From Bradyrhizobium sp. AZCC 1719 (GTDB lineage: Bacteria; Pseudomonadota; Alphaproteobacteria; Rhizobiales; Xanthobacteraceae), in the NCBI RefSeq assembly GCF_036924525.1, contig NZ_JAZHRU010000001.1, positions 2,695,001 through 2,759,000 of the forward strand: a stretch of DNA of 64,000 bases, given 5' to 3'. A program made the translations under genes and the position numbers. The notes beneath the pieces are model-generated. The model was not told the origin of the DNA. It did not search any database and saw only the letters and a program-made list of their open reading frames with translations. Within the stretch, counting starts at the first letter, position 1, and each line of letters begins with the position of its first letter. Shown here piece after piece: positions 38,552 to 50,068 of the stretch.

Positions 38552-38663
38552 CGAAGGGGCTGTGAATAGCGGCGAGAAATCCCGCCGACTTCGCCTTTTA
38601 GCGGCCCGGCCCTATATCCATGATCGGTTGGCACGGCCCTACGATTCGGCAAAAACTCCATCC

Positions 38664-40667
38664 ATGCGCTTCACGCCCCAATTTCTCGACGAACTGCGCG
38701 CCCGGCTTCCGGTTTCGGAAGTCGTGGGCCGGCGCGTCAAGCTGAAGAGGGCGGGGCGGGAGTTTAAGGGGCTGTCGCCGTTCCAGCAGGAGAAGACACC
38801 CTCTTTCACGGTCAACGACCAGAAGCAATTTTACCACGACTTCTCCACCGGAAAGCACGGCAACATTTTCGACTTCGTCATGGAGACGGAAGGCGTCTCG
38901 TTTCCGGAGGCCGTCGAGCGCCTCGCCGCCATGGCCGGCCTGCCGCTGCCGGCGGCAACGCCAGATGCCGCGCGCCACGAGCAGCGCCGCAAGACGCTGC
39001 ATGACGTGATGGAACTCGCGGCAAAATTCTTTGCCGATACGCTGGCCTCGCGCAACGGGGCGAAGGCGCGCGGCTATCTCGCTGACCGCGGCATTTCGCT
39101 GGCGACGCAATTGCAGTTTCGCCTCGGCTATGCCCCGGGCGAGCGCTTTGCGCTGAAGGAGCATCTGGGCGCGCAGGGCATTTCCACCGACGACATGGTG
39201 GAAGCGGGGCTGTTGGTCTCCGGCGAGGACAAGCCCGTTCCCTTCGATCGCTTCCGCGACCGCGTGATGTTTCCGATCGCCGACGCCAGAGGCCGCGTCA
39301 TCGCCTTCGGTGGCCGCGCGCTGGAAAAGGACGTTCCGGCAAAGTATTTGAACTCGCCGGAAACCCCGCTGTTTCACAAGGGCGACAATCTCTACAACCT
39401 TGGCCCCGCGCGACAGGCGGCGCATGACGGCTCGCCGCTGATCGTTGTCGAAGGCTATGTCGACGTCATCGCCATGGTCACCGCAGGCTTTGCTGGTGCG
39501 GTGGCGCCGCTTGGCACGGCCTTGACCGAAAACCAGCTCGCGCTGCTCTGGAAGATGGCGGACGAGCCGATCCTTTGCTTCGACGGCGATCGCGCCGGGC
39601 AAAAAGCAGCGTACCGCGCTGCCGACCTCGCGCTGCCCAATCTCGCGCCCGGCAAAAGCCTGCGCTTCGCGCTGCTGCCGGAGGGACAGGACCCCGATGA
39701 CCTCGCCCGCACCGGGGGCCGGGTTGCGATCGAGGAGGTGATCGGCGCCGCGCGCGGGCTCGCCGACATGATCTGGTCGCGCGAGATCGAGGGCGGCACG
39801 TTTGCGACCCCCGAACGGCGCGCCGCGCTGGAAGCGCGTATCAACGAACTCTCTAACGGCATCCGCGACGAGGTCGTGCGCCGCTACTACCGCCAGGATC
39901 TCGCCGAGCGCCTGCAGCGCACCTTTGCGCCCGATGCCGGCCGCGGCGGTTACGGCCGGGGTAATTTCCGACCCGGCCGCCCCGAATCACCCCGCGCCTT
40001 TGCCCCGCGCGGAGCGGGCCCGGCCGGCCGGTTCGCCCCCCGCGGCGGCCGCCCGCCGGGGATCGCTTCGGGAATCGCCCCCGGCCCCTACCAGGCGGCG
40101 AGCCCCCAGCTTGCGACCAGCCCGATCATGCGCGGCCAGCGCAGCGCGATGTCCCGCCGCGAGGCCTTGATCCTGCAATCCCTGATTAACCACCCCTGGC
40201 TGCTGCACGATCATCTGGAGGAAGTGGCCGCCCTGGAACTGGCGCATCCCGAGGCCAACAAGCTCCGCGCCGGCATTATCGCAGCCTTCGCCAACGACCA
40301 TCACCATTCCCCCGACGTCGAAGAGCAGGCCGAAAAAATGCGCGCCGATCTTGAGGTGCGCGGATTAAGCGAGGTTCTTCAACGGGTTGAACGGGCGATT
40401 ACGACCGCGGCGGTCTGGGGCGCCAAGCCCGGCGCGGCCCGCGAAGACGTTTTGGCCACTTGGCAGCAACTCGTTGTCTTGCATCAGAAAACGCACGCCC
40501 TACTTAGGGAGAAGAAAGATGCCGAACTGGCATTGGCCGAGGAGACCAGCGAGGCCAATCTGGCATGGCTGAAGGATGTCGGCGCCCGGCTGGACTCCAT
40601 CGACGGCACCGAGGCCCTGATTGAGGGTTTTGGCGAGCTTTCGGGCCGGTTCCGCAAAAGCGTTTGA
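38664..40667 (+). CDS. dnaG: DNA primase
   Basis: It synthesises RNA primers at the replication fork. 667 residues from ATG 38664 (MRFTPQFLDELRARLPVSEV), matching the family start; an earlier in-frame ATG lies in the palindromic repeat. Zinc-ribbon-like domain about 1-100, TOPRIM core with IVVEGYVDVIAM and LCFDGDRAGQKAA, and a Gly/Arg/Pro-rich linker (about 430-500) before the C-terminal helicase-binding domain. Odd: the usual four zinc ligands are absent (LSPFQQEKTPSF and YHDFSTGKHG instead of C-x2-H and C-x2-C). rpoD follows. Confidence 0.96.
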   Translation: MRFTPQFLDELRARLPVSEVVGRRVKLKRAGREFKGLSPFQQEKTPSFTVNDQKQFYHDFSTGKHGNIFDFVMETEGVSFPEAVERLAAMAGLPLPAATPDAARHEQRRKTLHDVMELAAKFFADTLASRNGAKARGYLADRGISLATQLQFRLGYAPGERFALKEHLGAQGISTDDMVEAGLLVSGEDKPVPFDRFRDRVMFPIADARGRVIAFGGRALEKDVPAKYLNSPETPLFHKGDNLYNLGPARQAAHDGSPLIVVEGYVDVIAMVTAGFAGAVAPLGTALTENQLALLWKMADEPILCFDGDRAGQKAAYRAADLALPNLAPGKSLRFALLPEGQDPDDLARTGGRVAIEEVIGAARGLADMIWSREIEGGTFATPERRAALEARINELSNGIRDEVVRRYYRQDLAERLQRTFAPDAGRGGYGRGNFRPGRPESPRAFAPRGAGPAGRFAPRGGRPPGIASGIAPGPYQAASPQLATSPIMRGQRSAMSRREALILQSLINHPWLLHDHLEEVAALELAHPEANKLRAGIIAAFANDHHHSPDVEEQAEKMRADLEVRGLSEVLQRVERAITTAAVWGAKPGAAREDVLATWQQLVVLHQKTHALLREKKDAELALAEETSEANLAWLKDVGARLDSIDGTEALIEGFGELSGRFRKSV

Positions 40668-41005
40668 CGATTAAAAAATGATGCGGACGGCCTTGGCCGA
40701 GCCCGCGAAAAGACTCGCCAAATCCATGATTTGGCGGCAAAAACAGGGTTAAGCAAAGCTTAAGGGCCTTCGGGCTACGAAAGACAGATACCGGTGATGC
40801 GGAAGGCAGGGGTGGCGATAGTCTGCGCCGCCCTTTGCGCGTCGTAACCATGGTGCGGAAAAGCGGGTGCCGCTTTCGACCGATCATGCGAAGGCGAATG
40901 AACAGAGCAAGGTGACGATCGAACGACGTCATCTCGAACGAATTGAGTTGAAGAGCGCGGGCGGCGACGCACGCCCGCATGAAGCGCGTTTCGGGAGCTT
41001 GATGA
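40668..41005. promoter_or_regulatory. Intergenic region between dnaG and rpoD
   Basis: 338 bases with no convincing gene. It presumably carries an rpoD promoter. A GGGCCTTCGG-type hairpin sits near 40767-40776. No terminator with a T-run was found, so dnaG-rpoD cotranscription is possible. Confidence 0.4.
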
Positions 41006-43117
<2,112 letters not shown>

Positions 43118-43123
43118 TACTGC

Positions 43124-43190
43124 CTGTCATTGCCGGGCTTGCTTGCCCGGCGAAGCCTCGGCGAAGACGGGACCCGGGCATCCATCGAAA
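43124..43190. repeat. GTCATTGCCGGGC palindromic repeat (partial)
   Basis: GTCATTGCCGGGCTTGCTTG then CCCGGCG; the right side GACGGGACCCGGGCATCC is related to the GTCATGCCCGGGC family at 25744 and 47957. It lies between rpoD and its terminator. Confidence 0.6.
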
Positions 43191-43196
43191 CAACAG

Positions 43197-43221
43197 CGGC
43201 GGGCAAAAGCCCGCCGTTTTT
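43197..43221 (+). terminator. rpoD terminator
   Basis: CGGCGGGC-AAAA-GCCCGCCG followed by TTTTTGTTT, about 80 bases after the rpoD stop. An ideal intrinsic terminator. Confidence 0.92.
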
Positions 43222-43265
43222 GTTTAGCTAGCTCGCAGCAAATTTTTCACGCCAGCGCCCGGGGC

Positions 43266-43437
43266 CACCCCTCTCCCCAACCCTCCCCCGCAAGGGGGGA
43301 GGAGTCCTGCCAGCGTGCTCGCCTCACATTGCATTACGGCCTTGCTTCACATTGCGTCATGGCCATCCCTGGCGTCAGGGACGCATCGGCGGCAGGGTTC
43401 CCTCTCCCCTTGCGGGAGAGGGTTAGGGAGAGGGGTG
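43266..43437. repeat. CCCCTCTCCCCAACCC inverted repeat
   Basis: CCCCTCTCCCCAACCCTCCC and CGCAAGGGGGGAGGAG at the left; CCCTCTCCCCTTGCGGGAGAG and GGTTAGGGAGAGGGG at the right form a large inverted repeat of a kind common in this genus. It fills most of the 410-base gap between rpoD and the next gene. Confidence 0.8.
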
Positions 43438-43528
43438 CCGCTTGCTCCGCTGGTCATTGAGCAAGTGGACAACACCGCTCTCTGCCGATCGCGACGTTGG
43501 TTGATGCAACCGGACCTTGCCTGCGAGG

Positions 43529-43765
43529 CTACTTCTTCTTCGCGCCGACCCGGCTGATGCTCTTGATCTTGAGCTGCGGGCGGCCGGACTTCTCGGCGAT
43601 CTCGCGGTCCTGCTCCATGATGTAGCCGCGCGCCGGCTCGTCGCCGTCGAGCCCGCCGAGCAATTCGGCAGGCACGCGCCGGTTGGAGCGCTGCGAGTCG
43701 TCCTCATAGACGACATTGAAAAAGGCGAACTCGCCCTTGGGATTGGTCCCGGGTTTCTTTGGCAT
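43529..43765 (-). CDS. Small basic protein of unknown function
   Basis: 78 residues from ATG 43765 (MPKKPGTNPKGEFAFFNVVY). Rich in charged residues, with a lysine-rich tail (SRVGAKKK). No domain recognised; the start was chosen because the lysine/glycine-rich head begins there, an upstream ATG at 43804 being the alternative. It is divergent from the MFS gene. Confidence 0.6.
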   Translation of the reverse strand: MPKKPGTNPKGEFAFFNVVYEDDSQRSNRRVPAELLGGLDGDEPARGYIMEQDREIAEKSGRPQLKIKSISRVGAKKK

Positions 43766-43910
43766 GCGCGGCTTGTCCTCGATAGAGGCGCCGCTGTCAA
43801 TCATCCTCGCTGCGCGCCGGCCTGCCTTGCGAGACGGCGTGGACGCGATTTATCTATGACCGCTTTGCCGGCATACTGTTCGCCCGGAACGAACGGAAGG
43901 GGTGGTGGTG

Positions 43911-45257
43911 ATGCTGGCAACCTCCCACGCGAAGAGCAACCTCAAGCCGGTGCTGATGGCCTGCTGCCTTGCCATGCTGGCGGTGGGCGACAACAGCACG
44001 GCGATCATGGCGGCGCTTCCCGACATGAAGGGCAGCCTGCAGCTTGGTCCGGCGGAGCTCGAATGGGTGGTCAATGCCTATCTCCTGACCGCCGCCATCT
44101 TCATCATTGTCGGCGGCGGCGCGGCGGATCAGCTCGGCGCGCGAAGGTCCTCGATTGCCGGCATCGCCGTGTTCGCACTTGCGTCGCTGCTCATCGCGCT
44201 GGCGCCGGTCGGCTTCGTGGTGGTCGGCGCGCGGGCGCTGCAAGGGCTGGGAGCCGCGTTTGCGGTGGCCGGCACGCTTGCGGCGGTGACCGAAGCCGCA
44301 CCTGACGAGCGGCGCCCCGAGGCGATCGGCGCCTGGACCGGCTTTCTGATGCTCGGCTTCAGCATCGGGCCGCTCGTCGGCGGAGCCGTGACGCATTACG
44401 CGGGCTGGCGCTTCATCTTCTGGCTGAACGTCATTGCGATGGTGCCCGCCGGCCTGATGCTGCTGCGGCATCCCGGCGCCGGCGGCCGGCGCGCGATTTC
44501 GATGGACTGGGTCGGACTTGGCCTTCTCGCACTCTTCATGGTGACGTTGATATCGGGATTGCAGGCGTTGGCGCATGTCCGCACCAACCCGTTGTCTGCC
44601 ATCGTCCCGCTTGTGCTGGCGGCGATCGCGTTTCCTCTATTGCTGCGGACGGAGATGCGGCGCCCTCAGCCGCTGGTCGACTTCGGCCTGTTCGCGAACC
44701 GGAATTTCGCGATTGCCGCCGGCCTCTTGTTTCTCGTGATGTTCGACATCATGACGCTGCTGCTTTACTACAACCTCTTTGCGCAGGCCGCTGATGGGCT
44801 TGGCATGTCCGCCGTAGCGGCGGGCCTTTCCCTTGTGCCGCTCTCGATTGCGCTGTTTGCCTTCGCGCGCGCGGCTCCCTTGATTGCAACGAGGATCGGT
44901 ATGCGGCGCATGCTGACAGGCGGATCGCTGCTCCTCGCCGTCGGCTGCGCCATCATCTGGTTGTCGTTTCAGACGAACGCAAAGTTCGCGCTGCTGATGC
45001 CCGGCCTGTTTGTCGCCGGCGCAGGGATAGCACTTGTCTACGCATCGGCGCCGCGGCTCGGACTTGCGACACTGCCACCGCTGCAGGCGGGGAAGGGCTC
45101 CGGCATGCTCAATTCGTGCAGCTTTCTCGGCGGAACGGTCGGGGTAACCTTCGGCGGCATCGTGTTCGCGCTGAGCGGATTATCCGGCGTGCTCGTGCTG
45201 CTAGGCGTTTCAGCGCTGGCGAGCGCCATGCTCTGCCTTCGGCTACGCGTGGATTGA
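43911..45257 (+). CDS. MFS exporter (DHA2, EmrB/QacA-like)
   Basis: 448 residues from ATG 43911, supported by GGAAGGGG upstream. About 12-14 hydrophobic segments. Motif-like regions: LNVIAMVPAGLMLLRHPG-type loop after TM6, and NSTAIMAALPDMKGSLQLGP plus ELEWVVNAYLLTAAIFIIVG at the N-terminus, both typical of DHA2 drug exporters. The substrate is unknown. It is followed, convergently, by the glycosidase gene. Confidence 0.88.
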   Translation: MLATSHAKSNLKPVLMACCLAMLAVGDNSTAIMAALPDMKGSLQLGPAELEWVVNAYLLTAAIFIIVGGGAADQLGARRSSIAGIAVFALASLLIALAPVGFVVVGARALQGLGAAFAVAGTLAAVTEAAPDERRPEAIGAWTGFLMLGFSIGPLVGGAVTHYAGWRFIFWLNVIAMVPAGLMLLRHPGAGGRRAISMDWVGLGLLALFMVTLISGLQALAHVRTNPLSAIVPLVLAAIAFPLLLRTEMRRPQPLVDFGLFANRNFAIAAGLLFLVMFDIMTLLLYYNLFAQAADGLGMSAVAAGLSLVPLSIALFAFARAAPLIATRIGMRRMLTGGSLLLAVGCAIIWLSFQTNAKFALLMPGLFVAGAGIALVYASAPRLGLATLPPLQAGKGSGMLNSCSFLGGTVGVTFGGIVFALSGLSGVLVLLGVSALASAMLCLRLRVD

Positions 45258-45302
45258 AGCCCGCTCGTCTGAGTGAAATCTGCAAACCGGAATCCGGGAA
45301 AC

Positions 45303-46889
45303 TCAACCGCATGCCGGATTTCCAGCACCTTCAACCGTGAGAAAAGCAATCGTGGCCGGCGCGATCTCGACCACACCCGGCGGCGATGTCACCGCCGAGA
45401 CCTGCGGAAGATCGTCATTCGGGCCGAGCTCCAAAACCGTTCCATTCAGCTTCACGCCGGCGCTTTGCAGATGATCCGCCGACAGCGTGTAACGCTCGCT
45501 GGCCGCGGGCAACCGCAGCATTGCGGCGCTCGTCCTGTCCGTATTGATGGCCAGCAGCGTGACGGCGCCACGCATGCCTCGCCGGCAATGCGCGTAGAGG
45601 TGCACGCCATCGTGCACGCCGGCGTCGAGAACGGTCGTGCCCATCAGCCTGCGCCAAAGCAGCGCCGCCCAGTAGTTTGGCCGCGGCCGCAACGTCGTCT
45701 CGTCAAGCAGGCCGTAGTCGCTGGCAGCCAGTGTGTTGTGCGCCACCATCTGGACGCCCGCCCTGGCAAGGCGGCCCAGTTGATCGAGATATCGGAACGT
45801 ATCGAGGAAAGTGGAAGCCCAGGGATTGCCGCCGCAGGCTGCCTCGGCGGTTTCGGTCAGCCACATCGGCTTGTCAGGCGCAAACTCGTCCCTCAGCGAG
45901 CGGTAGAACGCGAGCGTTTGCTCCGTGCTCGCTAGCCAGCTTTCCGAAAGCGCGGCCTTCTCCGTGGTTTGACCCGGAATCCCGGAGCATCGTTGCGAAA
46001 GGGCGCCGTAGTGATGATAGGAAAAAGCATCGATGCCGGGGCCGGATGCGGCAAGCAGATCCCGCGTACGAAGAAAATCGGAGCTGGATTGCGGGGGTGA
46101 TTGCGACGCTGTCGTCTCGCCGATCGAACCGGGGCCGAGAACGATCACATCCGGTTCGCTGGCCCTGATGTACGCAACAAAGGCTTTGAAGTCCCGCCCG
46201 TATGCTGCCGCATCGTATCCTTTCGGCGCGCGCCCCATGGCGGCCAGCGTCGGTTCGTTCATGAACTCGGCGGCGGCAATTCTGCCACCGACGGATCTGG
46301 TGTAGGCGAACAGCCGACGCGCCTGATCGCTCTGCCATCGGCCTGCTGCGTCCCGGACACCGGGGCTTATGGCCATCGACGTCACGATCTCTGCGCTGAC
46401 GGCGCGGGCAAAGTCGATGACGCCTTTCCAGCGCTCGCGGCTCAGCACCGCGCGGAAGCCATCAGGCGGCGTCGGCGGCGTCGCATCGTTTTCAGCAAAG
46501 TAGGTGCTATTGGCCCAGGTGCCGCTGACGCGCAGGTAGGCTGGGGCCAGCGCAGCGGCCAATATGCGCAGCCGGCGGTTCGACAGGTCGATAGGTGCCC
46601 GATACGCGTAGCGATCGGGGTTCGCGCCCGCCGGGATATTTTCGGCGTTATCGGCGCCCCGAGCAGATGGCGCCGAGGCACTCGCTTTGTAAGGTTTCCA
46701 GAACCGTCCGCCGGTGACCTCGACCATCTCCACATTGTACGATTGAAAGCGGGCGTCGACGGTGCCGAGACGCGGCAATCGTGAAGGGTCGACGGAAAGC
46801 GTTGGCGCTTGGGCGGCCGCGTTCGCGATTGCCGTGAGCGCGGCGATCGCAATTCCCATTCCGACTTTGAAGCCACTGGACCTGGTCAT
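45303..46889 (-). CDS. Exported glycoside hydrolase (GH79, heparanase/beta-glucuronidase-like)
   Basis: 528 residues from ATG 46889, which has AAGGA eight bases upstream. A signal peptide (about 1-27) is followed by a TIM-barrel of the GH79 type. The acid/base Glu lies in AAEFMNEPTLAAMG (about residue 212) and the nucleophile Glu in MWLTETAEAACGG (about 346), matching the NEP and WLGETSSAYGGG-type motifs of heparanases. C-terminal beta-sandwich ends with ATIAFLTVEG. The natural polysaccharide is unknown; a uronic-acid-containing one is likely. Confidence 0.85.
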   Translation of the reverse strand: MTRSSGFKVGMGIAIAALTAIANAAAQAPTLSVDPSRLPRLGTVDARFQSYNVEMVEVTGGRFWKPYKASASAPSARGADNAENIPAGANPDRYAYRAPIDLSNRRLRILAAALAPAYLRVSGTWANSTYFAENDATPPTPPDGFRAVLSRERWKGVIDFARAVSAEIVTSMAISPGVRDAAGRWQSDQARRLFAYTRSVGGRIAAAEFMNEPTLAAMGRAPKGYDAAAYGRDFKAFVAYIRASEPDVIVLGPGSIGETTASQSPPQSSSDFLRTRDLLAASGPGIDAFSYHHYGALSQRCSGIPGQTTEKAALSESWLASTEQTLAFYRSLRDEFAPDKPMWLTETAEAACGGNPWASTFLDTFRYLDQLGRLARAGVQMVAHNTLAASDYGLLDETTLRPRPNYWAALLWRRLMGTTVLDAGVHDGVHLYAHCRRGMRGAVTLLAINTDRTSAAMLRLPAASERYTLSADHLQSAGVKLNGTVLELGPNDDLPQVSAVTSPPGVVEIAPATIAFLTVEGAGNPACG

Positions 46890-47141
46890 TGCCATTGTCC
46901 TTGTGAGGGCCAAGGCGGGCGTCGGGCCACGTGTTCCAGCTACGGCGCCACCAATTCGACGCGGTGGTTTAAGGAACGGCCAGCATATCGATCGATTCAA
47001 AATAGTCGCAATCATGGCCGTTTCGAGAGGCCAGGGGTTAGCAGATTCTGCCCATGCATCTGCCGCAACTCTCGAAGCGCGGCTGAGGACGTGCTAGAAA
47101 CCGATGCGTACTTGCAGTGCTCTCTTAGGAACGGTCCTTCC

Positions 47142-47933
47142 ATGCTCCGTATCGCATTTGCTTTCAGCGCCACCGTCGCATTGTTCGCATCCCTAAGCTC
47201 CTACGCCCACGCCGCCCAATGCGGCAGCTCGGCCGCCGGCTACGCCGCCTGGAAACAGGAATTCGCCGGCGAGGCCCGCGCCAAGGGCATCGGCGCATCG
47301 ACCATCCAGGCCCTGATGGCGACGAACTACGCGCAGGCGACCATCAATGCCGACCGCGGCCAGCGCAGCTTCAATCTCTCGCTCGACCAGTTTCTCGCCA
47401 AGCGCGGCGCAACGACCATCGTCTCGCGCGGGCGCTCGCTGAAGCAATCGCAAGCCGCTCTGTTCTCTTCCATTCAGCAGCGCTACGGCGTGCCGCCGGG
47501 GCCGCTCATCGCGATCTGGGGCATGGAAACGGGGTTCGGCAGCCAGCGCGGCAATCAGAACATGCTCGCCTCGATCGCGACGCTCGCCTATGACTGCCGG
47601 CGCTCGGCCTATTTCACCGAGCACCTCTACGCGGCTCTGCAATTGATCGATCGCGGCGCGCTCCCTGCCAGCCAGCGCGGCTCGATGCATGGCGAAGTCG
47701 GCCAGACGCAGTTCATGCCAAAAGCCATTTTGGCTTACGGTACCGGCAATCTCGAAAACTCGGCCAACGCGCTGATGTCGACCGCGAACTTTTTGCGGGC
47801 GCATGGCTGGCGCGCGGGCGCCGGCTATCAGCCGGGCGAGCCGAATTTCGCCGCCATCCAGGCCTGGAATGCCGCCGGCGTCTATCAGAAGGCGATCGCG
47901 CTGATGGGCCGCCAGATTGATGGTGGGGAATAG
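47142..47933 (+). CDS. Lytic murein transglycosylase, MltB-like (first of tandem pair)
   Basis: 263 residues with a signal peptide (MLRIAFAFSATVALFASLSS...). Catalytic Glu in LIAIWGMETGFGSQRG; further landmarks GEVGQTQFMPKAILAYGTGN and the domain-closing AIQAWNAAGVYQKAIALMG. It cleaves peptidoglycan glycan strands, leaving 1,6-anhydro-muramic ends. The start was placed at ATG 47142, where the signal peptide begins. Confidence 0.92.
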   Translation: MLRIAFAFSATVALFASLSSYAHAAQCGSSAAGYAAWKQEFAGEARAKGIGASTIQALMATNYAQATINADRGQRSFNLSLDQFLAKRGATTIVSRGRSLKQSQAALFSSIQQRYGVPPGPLIAIWGMETGFGSQRGNQNMLASIATLAYDCRRSAYFTEHLYAALQLIDRGALPASQRGSMHGEVGQTQFMPKAILAYGTGNLENSANALMSTANFLRAHGWRAGAGYQPGEPNFAAIQAWNAAGVYQKAIALMGRQIDGGE

Positions 47934-47956
47934 GGGAGGCCGCTAGTTCTCTCCGT

Positions 47957-48046
47957 CGTCATGCCCGGGCTTGTCCCGGGCATCCACGTCTTCTCTTCCT
48001 TGGGGCGCCAAAGACGTGGATGGCCGGGACAAGCCCGGCCATGACG
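47957..48046. repeat. GTCATGCCCGGGC palindromic repeat, copy 2
   Basis: CGTCATGCCCGGGCTTGTCC and CATCCACGTCTTC at the left pair with AAGACGTGGATGGCCGGGAC and AAGCCCGGCCATGACG at the right. It separates the two transglycosylase genes; the related copy at 25744-25858 is degenerate. Confidence 0.88.
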
Positions 48047-48119
48047 AGAACACCACAAGCTCCTGCCGCCCGCCGTTTTCCCATGGCATAACGGACGCGG
48101 GAATGAACAAGGGATTCGC

Positions 48120-48926
48120 ATGCGCATATTTCGTTGGGCCATTTTTCTCGGTGCCGTCATCTTCTCCACCCCCACTTACGCCGCCCGCTGTGGCGGCGAT
48201 TTCAACACCTTCGTTTCGGCGATGGCGGCGGAGGCGCAGGCCGCCGGCGTCTCGCAAGCGGTGATCGGCCAGGCCTTTGCCGGCATCACGCAGGATCCGG
48301 CGGTGCTCGTTTTCGACCGCCGCCAGCGCGGCACTTTCAACAAGACGTTCGAGCAATATGTCTCCACCCGCGTCGGCCCCGGACGCATCAACATCGGGCG
48401 CCAGATGCTGCTGAGGCACGCGTCACTGCTGGCGCGCATCGAGCAGAAGTTCGGTGTGCCGCCGCAGATCATCGTCGCGATCTGGGGGCTGGAGAGCGAT
48501 TACGGCAAGGGCGACATCGGCAAGATGCCGGTGATCCGCACGCTGATGACCATGGCCCATGATTGCCGCCGCACCGAATTGTTTCAGGGCGAATTGCTGG
48601 CCGCGCTGAAGATCGTGCAGCGCGGCGATCTCCCGCTGCGCGATTTGATCGGCGCCTTCGCCGGTGAGATCGGCCAGACGCAATTTTTGCCGTCGTCCTA
48701 CATCAAGTACGGCGTCGATTTCGACGGCAACGGCCATGTCGACCTGCGCCACAGCGTGCCCGACGTGCTCGCCTCCACCGCGAACCTGCTGCATGTGTCA
48801 GGCTTCAAGGCCGGCGCGCCATACGGCGAAGGCACTGCGAATTTCGAAGCCATGCGCGAGTGGAACAGGGCGACGATCTACCGCAAGACGATTGGGTATT
48901 TTGCGGACCGGCTGGTGGGGCGTTGA
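48120..48926 (+). CDS. Lytic murein transglycosylase, MltB-like (second of tandem pair)
   Basis: 268 residues, signal peptide about 1-21. Catalytic Glu in VAIWGLESDYGKGDIGK; also GEIGQTQFLPSSYIKYGVDF with the family's DFDGNGHVDLRHS loop. It parallels the upstream gene in domain order but differs in sequence, so the pair is an older duplication. A palindromic repeat lies between them. Confidence 0.92.
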   Translation: MRIFRWAIFLGAVIFSTPTYAARCGGDFNTFVSAMAAEAQAAGVSQAVIGQAFAGITQDPAVLVFDRRQRGTFNKTFEQYVSTRVGPGRINIGRQMLLRHASLLARIEQKFGVPPQIIVAIWGLESDYGKGDIGKMPVIRTLMTMAHDCRRTELFQGELLAALKIVQRGDLPLRDLIGAFAGEIGQTQFLPSSYIKYGVDFDGNGHVDLRHSVPDVLASTANLLHVSGFKAGAPYGEGTANFEAMREWNRATIYRKTIGYFADRLVGR

Positions 48927-48934
48927 TTCCGCTT

Positions 48935-49033
48935 GTCGTCACCCGCGAAGGCGGGTGACCCAGTATTCCAGAGACGATAGTGATAGAGCCGATAAGCCGC
49001 GGCGTACTGGATCCCCGCCTTCGCGGGGATGAC
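48935..49033. repeat. GTCGTCACCCGCG palindromic repeat, copy 1
   Basis: GTCGTCACCCGCGAAGGCGG with GACCCAGTATTCCAGAGAC at the left; GGATCCCCGCCTTCGCGGGG ATGAC at the right. It shares the GACCCAGTATTCCAGAGAC word and overall layout with 53686-53796. Confidence 0.88.
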
Positions 49034-49069
49034 AGCTTTGAGCGTCGACAGTGTCACTCACAAATGAAA

Positions 49070-49915
49070 TCACTTACCCGCCTGCGCGCCCATCTTCCCG
49101 ATCCGCTTCGCCAACACCGCCCAATAGGTCGCCGGGCGAAACCGCTGCAAGAGGTCCATGAACTTTGCGTCGTTGCCGATCAGAATGCGCGGCTGGTTTT
49201 TCTCGATGCCGAGAATGATGCGTTGCGCCGCGGCCGGCGGCGTGGTCCTGGCGATCGCATCGAAACGCTCGATCGATTCGGCGCGGCGCGCATTGTCGGC
49301 GATGCCGCTGCCGGTGCGGGAGTTGCGCACGATGTTGGTCAGGACACCGCCGGGATGCACCACCGAGAGCTTCACCGGGCTGTTCGCCATCGCAAGCTCA
49401 TGCCGCAGGCTTTCCGAAAATCCGCGCACCGCGAACTTGGCGGCGCAATAGGCGGTCTGGCCCGGCGGGGCGACGATGCCGAAGATCGAGGAGAGGTTGA
49501 CGATATGCGCCTCCGGCCTCGTCGAAAGATGCGGCAGGAAGGCGCGTGTGCCGTGCACCACGCCCCAGAAATTGATGTTGATCAGCCATTCCATCTGCGC
49601 CTGGTCGACCTCGTTGAAGGCGCCGAGCAGCGCGACGCCGGCATTGTTGATGACGATGTTCAGTTCCGGATGCGCGGCGATTGCCGCGTTGGCAAATTCC
49701 TGGATCTGGGCGGGCTCGCCGACATCGACGCGGTGGATCGTTACCTTGCGCTTGTTCGCTTTTCCGATCTCGGCGGCCACCTGCTGCAGCCCGGCCTCGT
49801 CGCGGTCGGCGAGCGCGAGATCGCAGCCGCGCGCGGCCAGTTCCAGCGCCAGCGCACGGCCGATGCCGCTGGCGGCGCCGGTCACGGCGGCCGCACTTCC
49901 AGATATCGCGGTCAT
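49070..49915 (-). CDS. Short-chain dehydrogenase/reductase
   Basis: 281 residues from ATG 49915, with AAGGAG eleven bases upstream. NAD(P)-binding glycine motif VTGAASGIGRALALELAARG (about 10-29), NNAG-type motif INNAGVALLG, and catalytic YCAAK (about residues 151-155). The C-terminal extension (from about 200) reads SGIADNARRAESIERFD. The substrate is unknown. It is divergent from the response regulator gene. Confidence 0.9.
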   Translation of the reverse strand: MTAISGSAAAVTGAASGIGRALALELAARGCDLALADRDEAGLQQVAAEIGKANKRKVTIHRVDVGEPAQIQEFANAAIAAHPELNIVINNAGVALLGAFNEVDQAQMEWLININFWGVVHGTRAFLPHLSTRPEAHIVNLSSIFGIVAPPGQTAYCAAKFAVRGFSESLRHELAMANSPVKLSVVHPGGVLTNIVRNSRTGSGIADNARRAESIERFDAIARTTPPAAAQRIILGIEKNQPRILIGNDAKFMDLLQRFRPATYWAVLAKRIGKMGAQAGK

Positions 49916-50068
49916 GTCGGATCGAACTCCTTGCAGGTCGGGGATAGGTGGGTTCCTGCAAACTTTCGCAAATTGGAACCGAACCATAAAGCGGTTTCCG
50001 CGCTTAGTGTCGAATACCCGACAGAGGGGCGGCATCGCCAGCCGACGCGATTCTGAGAGGAGGCTCAC

